Of a DNA stretch of 64,000 bases, positions 36,619 through 46,209 are shown piece by piece. The notes below the pieces were generated by a model, which saw only the letters and a list, made by a program, of their open reading frames with translations, did not search any database and was not told the DNA's origin. The position numbers and the translations under genes are program-made. The DNA is from Tsuneonella dongtanensis. GTDB taxonomy: Bacteria; Pseudomonadota; Alphaproteobacteria; Sphingomonadales; Sphingomonadaceae. The stretch spans positions 1,612,001 to 1,676,000 of the forward strand of contig NZ_CP016591.1 of NCBI RefSeq assembly GCF_001698205.1. The letters are read 5' to 3'. How positions within the stretch are numbered: the stretch's first letter is position 1; each line of letters begins with the position of its first letter.

Positions 36619-37710
36619 ATGATCCTCGGCAAATCGACCGCCCGAATCCTTGCCCCGCTGTGGGCCGCGCTGCTCGTGGCGCTCGCCCCGCAGGCCGCTC
36701 TGGCGCAGGACGCCGCACCGGCGGTCGAACGCGCCGCTGCGACCGAGGCCGCTCCGGCAGCCGCGGAAACCGGTGCCGCCGCGATCGGCGCGGTGGACGA
36801 CAAGGCCGATGCCTCGACCACCGACGTCGCCGAAGGGGCCTCGGCCTACAAGCCGCTCGGTCCCGAGTGGATCAAGGGCCAGCCGACCCCCGGCGGCCTC
36901 GACGTGCAGAAGCAGTATTCGCCCATCGGCGAGCAGGCGGTGCCGTTCCACAACGCGCTCGTCTGGATCATGGCGATCATCAGTGCCTTCGTGCTGGGCC
37001 TGATGCTCTACACGATGATCCGCTTCCGCCGCTCGGCCAACCCGGTTCCTTCGCGCACCACCCACAACACGCTGATCGAGGTCGTTTGGACGCTGCTTCC
37101 GGTCCTTATCCTCGTCGGTATCGCGATCCCGTCGATCAGCCTGCTGTCGGCACAGTACCAGTCGGCGCCGAAGGATGCGGTGACGGTCAAGGTCACGGGC
37201 TACCAGTGGTACTGGGGCTACACCTATCCCGACAACGGCGGGTTCGAGGTCATCTCGAACATGCTGCCTGAAGACGAAGCGGAGCGGCGCGGCGAACCCG
37301 GCCAGCTCGCGGTCGACAACCGCATGGTCGTGCCGGCCGGCGAATGGATCCGCATCCAGACCACGGCCGCCGACGTCATCCATGCCTTCGCCGTGCCGAG
37401 CCTGTGGTTCAAGCTCGACGCCGTTCCCGGCCGCCTCAACGAGAAGCGGCTGATGATCAAGGAGCCGGGCATCTATTACGGCCAGTGCTCGGAACTGTGC
37501 GGCGCCAAGCACGGCTACATGCCGATCGCGGTCGAGGCGCTGCCGCGTCCGCAGTTCGAGGCATGGGTCCGCGCGCAGGGCGGCACCGTCGGCAAGCCCG
37601 AGGAAGCCGCCGCGCCCGCCGTCGCGCCGCTCCAGCAGCCCGAGACCGCCGCGCAGCAGCCTGCCGAAGGCGCCGAAGCTCCGGCGACCGAAGCCGCTCC
37701 CGCCGCCTGA
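36619..37710 (+). CDS. ctaC: Cytochrome c oxidase subunit II
   Basis: A 363-residue CuA subunit of aa3 oxidase. A signal peptide ends near AALAQD, then come an Ala-rich spacer, two transmembrane helices ([18 protein letters not shown] and [17 protein letters not shown]) and the cupredoxin domain. [16 protein letters not shown] and the CuA motif [14 protein letters not shown] with two Cys, His and Met are intact. An Ala/Pro/Glu-rich tail of about 45 residues follows. It takes electrons from cytochrome c. Confidence 0.93.
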   Translation: MILGKSTARILAPLWAALLVALAPQAALAQDAAPAVERAAATEAAPAAAETGAAAIGAVDDKADASTTDVAEGASAYKPLGPEWIKGQPTPGGLDVQKQYSPIGEQAVPFHNALVWIMAIISAFVLGLMLYTMIRFRRSANPVPSRTTHNTLIEVVWTLLPVLILVGIAIPSISLLSAQYQSAPKDAVTVKVTGYQWYWGYTYPDNGGFEVISNMLPEDEAERRGEPGQLAVDNRMVVPAGEWIRIQTTAADVIHAFAVPSLWFKLDAVPGRLNEKRLMIKEPGIYYGQCSELCGAKHGYMPIAVEALPRPQFEAWVRAQGGTVGKPEEAAAPAVAPLQQPETAAQQPAEGAEAPATEAAPAA

Positions 37711-37741
37711 TCACCCTATTCGAAGCGTAGAGACCAAAACG

Positions 37742-39463
37742 ATGGCCACCACCGCCGATACCAGCCACTTCCAGGCCCACGACGATCACGCGCATCACGA
37801 TGCCGATCACAAGCCGGGATTTTTCGCCCGCTGGTTCATGTCGACCAACCACAAGGACATCGGCACGCTGTACCTGATCTTCGCGATCATCGCGGGCATC
37901 GTCGGCGGCGCGATTTCCGGCGTGATGCGCATGGAACTCGCCCAGCCGGGCATCCAGGTGCTCGGCGGCTGGGTCAGCATGATGGGCGGGGCGGAAAGCT
38001 TCGAGGCGAACCTCCACGCGTGGAACGTCCTGATCACCGCGCACGGCCTGATCATGGTCTTCTTCATGGTCATGCCGGCGATGATCGGCGGCTTCGGCAA
38101 CTGGTTCGTACCGCTGATGATCGGCGCGCCCGACATGGCCTTCCCGCGCATGAACAACATCTCGTTCTGGCTGACCGTGGCGGGCTTCGCCTCGCTGTGC
38201 ATCAGCCTGTTCGTGCCCGGCGATGCGACCGGCAACGGCGCGGGCACCGGCTGGACGGTCTATGCGCCGCTCTCGACCAGCGGCTCGCCGGGCCCGGCGA
38301 CCGACTTCGCGATCTTTGCGCTGCACCTTGCCGGTGCCGCCTCGATCATGGGCGCGATCAACTTCATCACCACGATCTTCAACATGCGCGCGCCGGGAAT
38401 GACCCTGCACAAGATGCCGCTGTTCGTGTGGTCGATCCTGGTCACCGCGTTCCTGCTGCTGCTGGCGCTGCCGGTGCTCGCCGCGGCGATCACCATGCTG
38501 ATCACCGACCGCAACTTCGGCACGACGTTCTTCGCGGCCGACGGCGGCGGCGACCCGGTGCTCTACCAGCACCTCTTCTGGTTCTTCGGTCACCCCGAGG
38601 TGTACATCATGATCCTGCCGGGCTTCGGCATGATCAGCCAGATCGTCGCGACGTTCAGCCGCAAGCCGGTGTTCGGCTACCTCGGCATGGCCTATGCGAT
38701 GGTCGCCATCGGCGTCGTCGGCTTCATCGTCTGGGCGCACCACATGTACACCGTGGGCCTCGACGTGAACACGAAGATGTACTTCACCGCGGCTACGATG
38801 GTCATCGCGGTGCCGACCGGCGTGAAGATCTTCAGCTGGATCGCCACGATGTGGGGCGGATCGATCGAGTACAAGTCGCCCATGGTCTGGGCCCTTGGCA
38901 TGATCTTCCTGTTCACCGTGGGCGGCGTGACCGGCGTCTACCTCGCCAACGGCGGCATCGATGACGTGGTGCACGATACCTACTTCGTGGTCGCGCACTT
39001 CCACTACGTGTTGTCGATGGGCGCGGTGTTCAGCCTTTTCGCGGGCTTCTACTACTGGTTCCCGAAGATGAGCGGCCGGATGCACTCCGAGCTTCTGGCC
39101 CACCTGCACTTCTGGGGCTTCTTCATCGGCGTGAACGTGATCTTCTTCCCGCAGCACTTCCTTGGGCTGCAGGGGATGCCGCGCCGTTACCCGGACTATG
39201 CCGAAGCCTATGCGTACTGGAACGACATCAGCTCGCTCGGCTACACGATCATGGCCGGCTCGATGATCTTCTTCTTCGTGAACGTGTTCTACGCGCTGTT
39301 CGCGGGCAAGAAGGCCGAAGCCAACTACTGGGGCGAGGGCGCGACGACGCTCGAGTGGAGCCTGTCGAGCCCGCCGCCGTTCCACCAGTTCGAAACGCTG
39401 CCGGTGATCGAGGACGACCACGATTACCACAACCACATGCCGAAGGGCACGGCGACCGCCTGA
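37742..39463 (+). CDS. ctaD: Cytochrome c oxidase subunit I
   Basis: A 573-residue haem-copper oxidase core with 12 predicted helices and a His-rich N-terminus. His101 (TAHGL) is a haem a ligand; GHPEVY has CuB ligand His284 and the cross-linked Tyr288. HHMYTVGLD gives the two further CuB His, and [13 protein letters not shown] the haem ligands of helix X. The Tyr in GHPEVY makes it an A-type oxidase with a K-channel. It follows ctaC by 31 bp, and a terminator-like hairpin follows it. Confidence 0.95.
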   Translation: MATTADTSHFQAHDDHAHHDADHKPGFFARWFMSTNHKDIGTLYLIFAIIAGIVGGAISGVMRMELAQPGIQVLGGWVSMMGGAESFEANLHAWNVLITAHGLIMVFFMVMPAMIGGFGNWFVPLMIGAPDMAFPRMNNISFWLTVAGFASLCISLFVPGDATGNGAGTGWTVYAPLSTSGSPGPATDFAIFALHLAGAASIMGAINFITTIFNMRAPGMTLHKMPLFVWSILVTAFLLLLALPVLAAAITMLITDRNFGTTFFAADGGGDPVLYQHLFWFFGHPEVYIMILPGFGMISQIVATFSRKPVFGYLGMAYAMVAIGVVGFIVWAHHMYTVGLDVNTKMYFTAATMVIAVPTGVKIFSWIATMWGGSIEYKSPMVWALGMIFLFTVGGVTGVYLANGGIDDVVHDTYFVVAHFHYVLSMGAVFSLFAGFYYWFPKMSGRMHSELLAHLHFWGFFIGVNVIFFPQHFLGLQGMPRRYPDYAEAYAYWNDISSLGYTIMAGSMIFFFVNVFYALFAGKKAEANYWGEGATTLEWSLSSPPPFHQFETLPVIEDDHDYHNHMPKGTATA

Positions 39464-39489
39464 GCGGTAGCTGCTTGACGAAAAGCGCG

Positions 39490-39521
39490 CGGCCGGTCCC
39501 TAAAGGGCCGGCCGTTTGCTT
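39490..39521 (+). terminator. Rho-independent terminator after ctaD
   Basis: CGGCCGG plus CCC pairs with GGG plus CCGGCCG around TAAA (39490-39514, one bulged T) and is followed by TTTGCTTT. It separates ctaCD from the genes downstream, so ctaB to SURF1 may depend on read-through or on another promoter. Confidence 0.7.
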
Positions 39522-39533
39522 TGGAGGATCGCG

Positions 39534-40493
39534 ATGCCCGAGATGCGCCTGATCGACACCGGCGAAGTGAAATTGCGCTGCGCGATCGAAGGTACGGGGC
39601 CGTTGGTGATCATGGTCCACGGCTTTCCGGAAAGCTGGTACTCGTGGCGGCACCAGATCGGGCCCGTCGCCAAAGCCGGTTTTACCGCCTGCGCGATCGA
39701 CGTGCGCGGCTACGGCGGGTCGGACAAGCCTCCTGAAATCGCCGATTACTCGCTTCAGAAGATCGCCGGCGATCTCGTCGGCCTTGCCGATGTCCTCCAG
39801 CCCGATGCGCCCGCGATCCTCGTCGGGCACGACTGGGGCGCGCCAATCGTCTGGAACACGACGCTGACCCACCCCGAACGCTTTCACGCGGTCGCGGGCC
39901 TCTCCGTGCCCTTCGCCGGGGTGCCGAGCCGTCCGTTTACCGAGGTGTTCCACGAGCACTTCACGTCGAAGGGCAAGTACTTCTACCAGGAATACTTCCA
40001 GGCACCCGGCGTCGCAGAAGCCGAAGCGGAGGCCGATCCGCAGAACTTCGTCCACCGCATGATGTATTCGATCTGCGGCGACGTGCCGCCTGGCACCTAC
40101 TGGGACAAGCCCTACGGCGCGAAGTTCCTAGAAGGCCTGCCCGACCCCCAGCCGGTGCCATGGCTGACCGACAAGGACATCGCTTTCTACGGCAACGAGT
40201 TCCGCCAGAGCGGCTTTCGCGGGCCTCTCAACCGCTACCGCAACCACGAGCGCGACTTCGAGTGGCTGCAGGGCTGGAAGGGCAAGCGCATCGAATGCCC
40301 GGCGCTGTTCATCGGCGGCAGTCGCGACCCCGCGACCTTCCTGTTCGGCGCGGTGACCGATCCGGTAGCGATGATGCGCATGTTCGCGCCCAAGGTGGAG
40401 GGGCATGTGCTGCCGGGCGTCGGCCACTGGACCCAGCAGGAGCGGCCGGGAAAGGTGAACGCACTGCTGCTCGATTGGCTGGGTCGGGTCTAA
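39534..40493 (+). CDS. Epoxide hydrolase-like alpha/beta hydrolase
   Basis: A 319-residue soluble hydrolase. The start at 39534 has GGAGG seven bases upstream. HGFPESWYSWRHQ is the oxyanion loop and GHDWGAP carries an Asp nucleophile, as in epoxide hydrolases and haloalkane dehalogenases rather than Ser esterases. A cap domain follows, then GGSRDPA as the acid-loop region and GVGHWTQQE with the catalytic His. Sequence cannot separate epoxide from fluoroacetate or haloalkane substrates. It sits between ctaD and ctaB, without an obvious role in oxidase assembly. Confidence 0.87.
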   Translation: MPEMRLIDTGEVKLRCAIEGTGPLVIMVHGFPESWYSWRHQIGPVAKAGFTACAIDVRGYGGSDKPPEIADYSLQKIAGDLVGLADVLQPDAPAILVGHDWGAPIVWNTTLTHPERFHAVAGLSVPFAGVPSRPFTEVFHEHFTSKGKYFYQEYFQAPGVAEAEAEADPQNFVHRMMYSICGDVPPGTYWDKPYGAKFLEGLPDPQPVPWLTDKDIAFYGNEFRQSGFRGPLNRYRNHERDFEWLQGWKGKRIECPALFIGGSRDPATFLFGAVTDPVAMMRMFAPKVEGHVLPGVGHWTQQERPGKVNALLLDWLGRV

Positions 40494-40598
40494 ACAGTGA
40501 ACTGACGCACTCGTACTCGAGATTTTTCGTCCCCAAACTTGGCGAACCGACCAACGTGGTATGCGGGCAAGAAGATTAGACCTAGCGAGATCACAACT

Positions 40599-40630
40599 CG
40601 CTCAGCCTGAGCTTGTCGAAGGCCACGCGC
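40599..40630. repeat. REP-like repeat, copy A
   Basis: A 32-bp element with the core CTGAGCTTGTCGAAGG, containing the small palindromes GCTCAG-C-CTGAGC and CTT-GTCG-AAG. It matches copy B at 40953-40984 in reverse orientation at 30 of 32 positions by eye. Sequences of this kind are scattered in many sphingomonad genomes. Confidence 0.75.
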
Positions 40631-40648
40631 GAACGGCAGCCTCGCGCG

Positions 40649-41257
40649 ATGGCATTCCACGCTTACCTCCAGCGCTGCAGTGACGGCAGCTATTACGCTG
40701 GCCACACCGACGACATCGACCGGCGGATGGCGGAGTACATGACCGGGGCGCTGGGCGGATACACGGCCAAGCGGCTGCCGGTGCAGCTTGTCTGGTCGGA
40801 CAATTTCATGCCGCGCGACGAGGCGTTTGCTATCGAGCGCACGCTCAAGGGGTGGAGCAAAGCCAAGAAGGAATCGCCGATCGCAGCGGGTGGGCCCGGA
40901 TTTCTGTGCTGGCTCGGGGACGCGAGCGCTGAGGGCCTTGGATCGGGCGTGGGCGCGGGGCCTTCGACAAGCTCAGGCCGAGCGGGGTGGAGAGTGTTGG
41001 GCGAGGGCTTAATAAGGCGGCTTTTCATTTTCCTACAGGCACCGCGATGTGCCAACGTGGCACTGTGTCCTGCTCCCCTTCCTCTCGCTGCGCTCGCGCT
41101 TGCGAAAAACGAGCCGAGGTCAGTCCGCCAACCGGCCGGTTTTTGGTGTAACTTTCGTGTGGCCTTTCGCCCGAGACACCGTGACAGGTGTGACAAGCCC
41201 TCGACGCGCTTCCCCTTTTCGCCTCTCGTCCCTATAGGCGCGCCAGCCCCCCGATGA
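40649..41257 (+). CDS. GIY-YIG nuclease family protein (C-terminus doubtful)
   Basis: The first 85 residues are a compact GIY-YIG domain like those of the UvrC-type and YhbQ-type small nucleases. [16 protein letters not shown] gives the paired Tyr motif, DIDRRM the catalytic Arg, and [16 protein letters not shown] the metal-binding Glu. Such stand-alone proteins are normally 85-110 residues. Here the frame stays open through repeat copy B and low-complexity sequence to a stop that overlaps ctaB. The last 110 residues are probably not real protein or result from a lost stop. The gene lies inside inverted repeats. Confidence 0.6.
   Translation: MAFHAYLQRCSDGSYYAGHTDDIDRRMAEYMTGALGGYTAKRLPVQLVWSDNFMPRDEAFAIERTLKGWSKAKKESPIAAGGPGFLCWLGDASAEGLGSGVGAGPSTSSGRAGWRVLGEGLIRRLFIFLQAPRCANVALCPAPLPLAALALAKNEPRSVRQPAGFWCNFRVAFRPRHRDRCDKPSTRFPFSPLVPIGAPAPR
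40905..41253. other. Stretch with no recognisable gene between the GIY-YIG domain and ctaB
   Basis: Apart from repeat copy B at 40953-40984, I see no protein-like sequence here. The open frame through it is rich in Pro, Arg, Ser and Ala, and other frames look the same. The last part must hold the leader of ctaB. No clear promoter hexamers are visible. Confidence 0.5.
40953..40984. repeat. REP-like repeat, copy B (inverted)
   Basis: Reverse-oriented copy of the 32-bp element at 40599-40630, with CCTTCGACAAGCTCAGG as its readable core on the plus strand. Together the two copies bracket the GIY-YIG coding domain in a 386-bp unit. Confidence 0.75.
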
Positions 41258-42171
41258 GCGACTCACCCGCCCTCTACCTGCCGACCGACTGGCGCGACTT
41301 CCTGTCGCTGACCAAGCCGCGCGTCATGAGCCTGGTGATCTTCACCGGACTGTGCGGGTTGCTCGCCGCCCCCGGATACATCCACCCGCTGATCGCCTTT
41401 ACCGCGGTGCTGTGCATCGCGATGGGCGCAGGGGGCGCGGCGGCGCTCAACCAGTGGTGGGAAGCCGACATCGACGCCGGGATGAAGCGCACTTCCGGGC
41501 GTCCTATTCCCGGCGGGCGGCTGCGCAAGGACGACGCGCGTGACTTCGGCATCTTGCTGTCGGGCGCTTCGGTCATGGTCATGGGCGTGGCCGTCAACTG
41601 GCTTGCCGCGATCATCCTTGCGATCTCGATCGTCTATTACGCGGTCGTCTATACGATCTGGCTCAAGCCGCGCACGCCGCAGAATATCGTGATCGGCGGC
41701 GGCGCGGGGGCCTTCCCGCCGATGATCGGTTGGGTCGCGGTGACCGGCGACGTCACGCTGATGCCCGTCCTGCTGTTCGCGATCATCTTCTTCTGGACGC
41801 CGCCGCACTTCTGGGCGCTCGCGCTGTTCGTGCAGACCGACTATGCCAAGGTCGGCATCCCGATGATGCCGGTGGTGAAGGGGGAGGCGAGCACGCGCCG
41901 CCAGATCCTCGCCTACGCGATCCTGCTGCTGCCGATCGCCGCCGCGCCGTGGTTCATCGGCGGGACCGGGGCAGTCTATGGCGGGGCCGCGGTGCTGCTG
42001 AGCCTCGTATTCCTCGCGCTCGCCGCGCCGGTTGCGCTGCGCCGGGCTGAGGCGGGTGACAGCATGAAGCCCGAAAAGCGCCTGTTTGCTTTCAGCGTGC
42101 TCTACCTCTTCGCGCTGTTTGCCGCCCTGGTAGCGGACCGGGCCGTTTACGGACAGGGAATTTTCGCATGA
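41254..42171 (+). CDS. ctaB: Protohaem IX farnesyltransferase (haem O synthase)
   Basis: A 305-residue UbiA-type prenyltransferase with about eight to nine helices. It attaches a farnesyl group to haem B, the first step to haem A for the aa3 oxidase. [14 protein letters not shown] begins the fold. The first Asp-rich motif is [15 protein letters not shown]; the second helical motif runs PHFWALALF then [12 protein letters not shown]. It overlaps the next small gene by ATGA. Confidence 0.93.
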   Translation: MSDSPALYLPTDWRDFLSLTKPRVMSLVIFTGLCGLLAAPGYIHPLIAFTAVLCIAMGAGGAAALNQWWEADIDAGMKRTSGRPIPGGRLRKDDARDFGILLSGASVMVMGVAVNWLAAIILAISIVYYAVVYTIWLKPRTPQNIVIGGGAGAFPPMIGWVAVTGDVTLMPVLLFAIIFFWTPPHFWALALFVQTDYAKVGIPMMPVVKGEASTRRQILAYAILLLPIAAAPWFIGGTGAVYGGAAVLLSLVFLALAAPVALRRAEAGDSMKPEKRLFAFSVLYLFALFAALVADRAVYGQGIFA

Positions 42172-42290
42172 CGCCGGAAGAAGAAGCCGAGTTCAAGCGT
42201 CGCCGAAAGGGCCGCAACACCGCGCTCGCGCTGGTGCTGCTGTTCTTCGTGGCGCTCTTCTACGCGATCACCTTCGTCCAGTTCGGATAA
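42168..42290 (+). CDS. Small single-helix membrane protein of the cox operon (CoxF-like)
   Basis: A 40-residue protein with a charged N-terminus ([17 protein letters not shown]) and one transmembrane helix ending FVQFG. Its stop lies 4 bp before the ctaG ATG and its start overlaps ctaB. Small proteins of this kind occupy the same place in other alphaproteobacterial cox clusters and are presumed oxidase assembly or accessory factors. No direct function can be read. Confidence 0.7.
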   Translation: MTPEEEAEFKRRRKGRNTALALVLLFFVALFYAITFVQFG

Positions 42291-42294
42291 GTCG

Positions 42295-42867
42295 ATGGCC
42301 ACCGCACCAAGCCTGCAGAGAAACAACGCCAAGGTTGCGCTCTATGCCGCTCTGCTCGCGGCGGCGATGCTCGGGCTCGGCTATGCCTCGGTGCCGCTCT
42401 ACCGGATATTCTGCCAGGTGACGGGATTCGGCGGCACGACCCAGCGCGCCAGCCTGAGTGACGCGATCGCCGCCGAATTCGCGGGCAAGCAAGTGGCCGG
42501 GGCGACCGTATCGGTCCGCTTCGACGCGAACGTCGATTCCGATCTGCCGTGGACCTTCCGGCCCGAGCAGGTGACCCAGACGGTCAAGCTGGGCGAGCGG
42601 CAGATGGCGTTCTACTACGCCCGGAACAACTCGGACGAGCCCGTGACCGGCACCGCCAGCTTCAACGTGTCGCCGGTCCAGACGGGACAGTACTTCAACA
42701 AGGTCCAGTGCTTCTGCTTCGTCGAGCAGACCCTCCAGCCGGGCCAGGAAGTGCAGATGCCGGTGCTGTTCTTCGTCGACCCGATGATGAAGGACGATCC
42801 GAACGCGGCCGGGGTCGAACAGATAACCTTGAGCTACACTTTCCACCGCTCCGAACCGGAGAGCTAG
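42295..42867 (+). CDS. ctaG: Cytochrome c oxidase assembly protein CtaG (Cox11)
   Basis: A 190-residue membrane-anchored copper chaperone that delivers copper to the CuB site of subunit I. One N-terminal helix (ALYAALLAAAMLGLGYASVPLY) is followed by an immunoglobulin-like periplasmic domain. The copper motif is CFCF in KVQCFCFVEQ, with PVLFFVDPMM after it. It is four bases after the small membrane gene, in the expected order ctaB-ctaG-ctaE. Confidence 0.93.
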   Translation: MATAPSLQRNNAKVALYAALLAAAMLGLGYASVPLYRIFCQVTGFGGTTQRASLSDAIAAEFAGKQVAGATVSVRFDANVDSDLPWTFRPEQVTQTVKLGERQMAFYYARNNSDEPVTGTASFNVSPVQTGQYFNKVQCFCFVEQTLQPGQEVQMPVLFFVDPMMKDDPNAAGVEQITLSYTFHRSEPES

Positions 42868-42954
42868 AAGCCCTCTGGACCCCGCGCGTCCGGGGCACTA
42901 AGGGCAGGGCGAAATTCGCTCGACGCGTTTCAGTTTTCAGGGACGAGAATCCTC

Positions 42955-43779
42955 ATGGCCGGCGCCAAGAACCACCAGTATCACATCCTTCCGCCCGACA
43001 TCTGGCCGCTCCTCGGCTCGCTTTCGGCGCTCACCTTCACCAGCGGTTTGGTGCTGTTCATGCATCGCGAGAGCATGAGCGGCTGGCCGATCGTCATGGG
43101 CCTCGGCATCGCCGGTCTCATCGCGACCTTTTTCAGCTGGTTCTCGAAGATCGTGAAGGAAGCGCAGGCGGGCGACCATACCCCGGTCGTGCAGCTGCAC
43201 CTGCGCTATGGCATGATCCTGTTCATCGCGTCGGAAGTCATGTTCTTCGTGGGGTGGTTCTGGGCGTTCTTCAGCTTCGCCCTTTTCCCGAACGAACTGG
43301 TCGAAGTGATCGGCGGACAGTTCCCGCCCAAGGGGCTCGAAGTCCTCGACGCGTTCGACCTGCCGCTGCTCAACACGCTGATCCTGCTCTGCTCGGGCAC
43401 GACGGTGACCTGGGCGCACCACTCGCTCATCAACGGGGACCGCGAAGGCCTGAAGAAAGGCCTGTGGCTGACGATCCTGCTCGGCGCGCTGTTCACCTGC
43501 ATCCAGGCTTACGAGTACTCGGTGGCACCGTTCCCGTTCGGGACCAACACCTATGGCTCGGCCTTCTACATGGCGACGGGTTTCCACGGCTTCCACGTGC
43601 TCGTCGGCACGATCTTCCTGATCGTCTGCCTCATCCGCACCTACAAGGGCCACTTCACGCCGCAGCAGCACTTCGGATTCGAAGCGGCGGCGTGGTACTG
43701 GCACTTCGTCGACGTCGTGTGGCTGTTCCTCTTCGTCGCCGTTTACGTCTGGGGCGGGTGGGGCGCGCCGATCCACTGA
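42955..43779 (+). CDS. ctaE: Cytochrome c oxidase subunit III
   Basis: A 274-residue seven-helix subunit. HQYHILPPDIWPLLGS starts the protein; LRYGMILFIASEVMFFVGWFWAFF (quoted here as ending VGWFWAFF) and GFHGFHVLVGT are conserved, as is the closing WYWHFVDVVWLFLF. It stabilises the oxidase core and lies at the oxygen-entry side. Its stop overlaps the DUF983 start as TGATG. Confidence 0.94.
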   Translation: MAGAKNHQYHILPPDIWPLLGSLSALTFTSGLVLFMHRESMSGWPIVMGLGIAGLIATFFSWFSKIVKEAQAGDHTPVVQLHLRYGMILFIASEVMFFVGWFWAFFSFALFPNELVEVIGGQFPPKGLEVLDAFDLPLLNTLILLCSGTTVTWAHHSLINGDREGLKKGLWLTILLGALFTCIQAYEYSVAPFPFGTNTYGSAFYMATGFHGFHVLVGTIFLIVCLIRTYKGHFTPQQHFGFEAAAWYWHFVDVVWLFLFVAVYVWGGWGAPIH

Positions 43780-44162
43780 TGGACCCTGACAGGCCCGACA
43801 CATCGAAGGGGCAGCCCGGGATCGCCCTGGCTGCCCTTTTCGGTCTCTGCCCGCAGTGCGGCGCGAAGACGCTTTATGCCGGGGTCGCCCGCTTTGCGCC
43901 GAAGTGCCGGGTCTGCGGACTCGATTTCGCCAAGTTCGATGTCGGCGACGGGCCGGCGGCGTTCCTCATCCTGATCATCGGCGCGTTGATTGCGGTCCTG
44001 GCGATCTGGGTCCAGCTCGCTTTCGAGCCGGCCTACTGGGTCCACGTCGTGCTGTGGGTGCCGCTCGCGACGCTCATGACGATCGGTGGCTTGCGGGTCG
44101 CCAAGGCGGCACTGCTCGCCAGCGAATATCGCAACAAGGCAGGCGAGGGTCGGCTGAAATGA
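43779..44162 (+). CDS. DUF983 zinc-ribbon membrane protein
   Basis: A 127-residue protein with an N-terminal zinc-ribbon, CPQCG and CRVCG about 25 residues apart, then two transmembrane helices (AAFLILIIGALIAVLAIWV and VVLWVPLATLMTIGGL). DUF983 genes regularly lie between ctaE and SURF1 in alphaproteobacteria, suggesting an accessory role in oxidase biogenesis. The biochemical function is not known. It is overlapped by one base with ctaE and four with SURF1. Confidence 0.88.
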   Translation: MDPDRPDTSKGQPGIALAALFGLCPQCGAKTLYAGVARFAPKCRVCGLDFAKFDVGDGPAAFLILIIGALIAVLAIWVQLAFEPAYWVHVVLWVPLATLMTIGGLRVAKAALLASEYRNKAGEGRLK

Positions 44163-44743
44163 AGCGCCGGGTGCCGTTCTTCGCGACGCTCGTCGTGCTG
44201 CTCGCGGTCGCGATTATGGTCGCGCTCGGCTTCTGGCAACTCGGGCGCTTGGTCGAGAAGGAAGAGGAACTTCTGAGGTACGAGCGCGCGAGCGCGATGT
44301 CGTCGGAAGTCGCCTGGCCCACGCGCAAGGTCGAGCAGGAGGCGGCGCTGTATCGGCGCGCCCGGATCGATTGCGCATCGGTAAAGGGCGTCGATGTCGT
44401 TGCGGGAAATTCGACCACGGGCGAGACGGGCTGGGCGCACATCGCGCAATGCGTTCTGGCGGATGGGGCAGCCGCTGCCGTAGCCCTGGGCTGGTCGCGC
44501 AACCCGCAAGCCGCGACCTGGGCTGGCGGAGCGGTGGGCGGTTTCGTCGGTCCGTATCGGGACGGCGTCAAGCTCGTCGCGTCGCCGCCCCTAGCGGGTC
44601 TGGAGCAACTCGCGGCACCCGACCCGCGCGACGTGCCGAACAACCACCTCTCCTACGCCGTCCAGTGGTTCCTGTTCGCGCTGACCGCGCTCGTGATCTA
44701 CGCGCTCGCGCTGCGAAAGCGGTGGCGCGCTACGCCCGCGTAA
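44159..44743 (+). CDS. SURF1 family protein
   Basis: A 194-residue protein with helices at both ends (VPFFATLVVLLAVAIMVALGFWQLGR and NHLSYAVQWFLFALTALVIYAL, quoted by ends FWQLGR and YAVQWF). A periplasmic domain lies between them. FWQLGR and NNHLSYAVQWF are SURF1 hallmarks. It is shorter than the 230-250-residue relatives because the central domain is reduced. SURF1 assists haem a insertion into subunit I. Last cox gene of the cluster. Confidence 0.9.
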   Translation: MKRRVPFFATLVVLLAVAIMVALGFWQLGRLVEKEEELLRYERASAMSSEVAWPTRKVEQEAALYRRARIDCASVKGVDVVAGNSTTGETGWAHIAQCVLADGAAAAVALGWSRNPQAATWAGGAVGGFVGPYRDGVKLVASPPLAGLEQLAAPDPRDVPNNHLSYAVQWFLFALTALVIYALALRKRWRATPA

Positions 44744-44793
44744 AGCCGCGCTTGCTTGCCGCGTCCGCCACGCGCCGCTAACCGCCCGATACG

Positions 44794-46209
44794 ATGGAAT
44801 ACGTCTCTACCCGCGGCCAGGCCCCAGTCCTCGACTTCGAGGGCGTGACGCTGGCCGGGTTGGCCAGCGACGGTGGTCTTTATGTCCCGCGCGCCTGGCC
44901 CTCGTTCACCGCGGACGAGATCGCCGCGATGCGCGGCCTGCCTTATGCGGAACTCGCTGCCCGGGTGATGGCCCCGTTCGTCGGCGAGAGCCTTTCACCC
45001 GACCGGTTGCTGGAGTTGACCCGCGAGGCCTACGGTCGCTTCGCGCACCAGGCCGTCACTCCGCTCTTCCAGCTCGACCAGCAGAACTGGTTGCTTGAGC
45101 TGTTCCACGGGCCGACGCTGGCGTTCAAGGACGTGGCGCTCCAGCTCCTCGGGTTGCTTTTCGAAGAGTTTCTCGGGCGTCGGAAAGACACCGGGGCGGA
45201 CGGCGCCCTGACGATCGTCGGGGCGACGAGCGGCGACACCGGCAGCGCGGCGATCGACGCGATCGCCGGGCGCGAGGGGGTCGAGATATTCATGCTCCAC
45301 CCGCTGGGCCGCGTCAGTGACGTCCAGCGTCGCCAGATGACGACGGTGCTTGCGCCGAACGTGCACAACATCGCCATCGACGGCAGCTTCGACGACGCGC
45401 AGGCGACGGTAAAGCGCATGTTCGGCGACCCCGAAATGACCGGACGTTTCCGCCTGAGTGCGGTCAATTCGATCAACTGGGCCCGGTTGATGGCGCAGGT
45501 GGTCTACTACTTCGCCGCCGCGCTCCAGCTCGGCGGGCCCGATCGCAAGGTCGCCTTCAGCGTTCCGACGGGCAACTTCGGCGATGTGTTTGCCGGCTAC
45601 GTCGCGGCGCGAATGGGATTGCCCATCGAGCGACTGATCGTGGCGACCAATGTCAACGATATTCTCCACCGCGCCTTGTCGGCAGGTGATTACTCGGCCG
45701 GGACCGTCACGCCCACCGCGGCGCCGAGCATGGATATCCAGGTCTCCTCGAACTTCGAGCGGTTGCTGTTTGATCTCGGCGGACGCGACGGCATGGCCAT
45801 GGCCGAACAGATGCGCGGTTTCGAAACCTCGAAGTCGATGCGGCTGACCAACGCGCAGCAGCAAGGCGCGGCGTCGCTGTTCACGAGCGCCCGCGTCGAA
45901 CCATCCGAAATGACCGCCACCATGCGCTGGGCGCACGAGGAGTGCGGCGAGACGATCGATCCCCATACCGCGATCGGACTGCACGCTGCCATGGCGTCGG
46001 ACCTGTCGGCGGACGTACCGGTGGTGACGCTGGCCACGGCGCACCCTGCCAAATTCCGCGATTCGGTCGAGCGGGCGACCGGTCAGCGTCCGCCGCTTCC
46101 CGCGCGTGTCGGGGACCTCTTCACTCGCGAGGAGCGCTACGCAGAGCTTCCTGGGACCTACGAAGCGGTGCGCGACTACATCGCCGAACACGCTACCCCT
46201 TCGGCCTGA
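44794..46209 (+). CDS. thrC: Threonine synthase
   Basis: A 471-residue PLP enzyme converting O-phosphohomoserine to threonine. The PLP lysine is Lys112 in LAFKDVALQ. VGATSGDTGSAAIDA is the phosphate-binding loop, and SVPTGNFGDVFAGY binds the cofactor ring. The N-terminal extension with MEYVSTRGQAP marks the class I enzyme. It is 50 bp after SURF1 and overlaps the methyltransferase gene by TGATG, a gene order common in sphingomonads. Confidence 0.93.
   Translation: MEYVSTRGQAPVLDFEGVTLAGLASDGGLYVPRAWPSFTADEIAAMRGLPYAELAARVMAPFVGESLSPDRLLELTREAYGRFAHQAVTPLFQLDQQNWLLELFHGPTLAFKDVALQLLGLLFEEFLGRRKDTGADGALTIVGATSGDTGSAAIDAIAGREGVEIFMLHPLGRVSDVQRRQMTTVLAPNVHNIAIDGSFDDAQATVKRMFGDPEMTGRFRLSAVNSINWARLMAQVVYYFAAALQLGGPDRKVAFSVPTGNFGDVFAGYVAARMGLPIERLIVATNVNDILHRALSAGDYSAGTVTPTAAPSMDIQVSSNFERLLFDLGGRDGMAMAEQMRGFETSKSMRLTNAQQQGAASLFTSARVEPSEMTATMRWAHEECGETIDPHTAIGLHAAMASDLSADVPVVTLATAHPAKFRDSVERATGQRPPLPARVGDLFTREERYAELPGTYEAVRDYIAEHATPSA

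Noticed and set aside
37457-39436. 659-residue open frame antisense to ctaD
   Set aside because: Shadow of a strongly coding gene, with His/Arg/Glu repeats that mirror ctaD codons.
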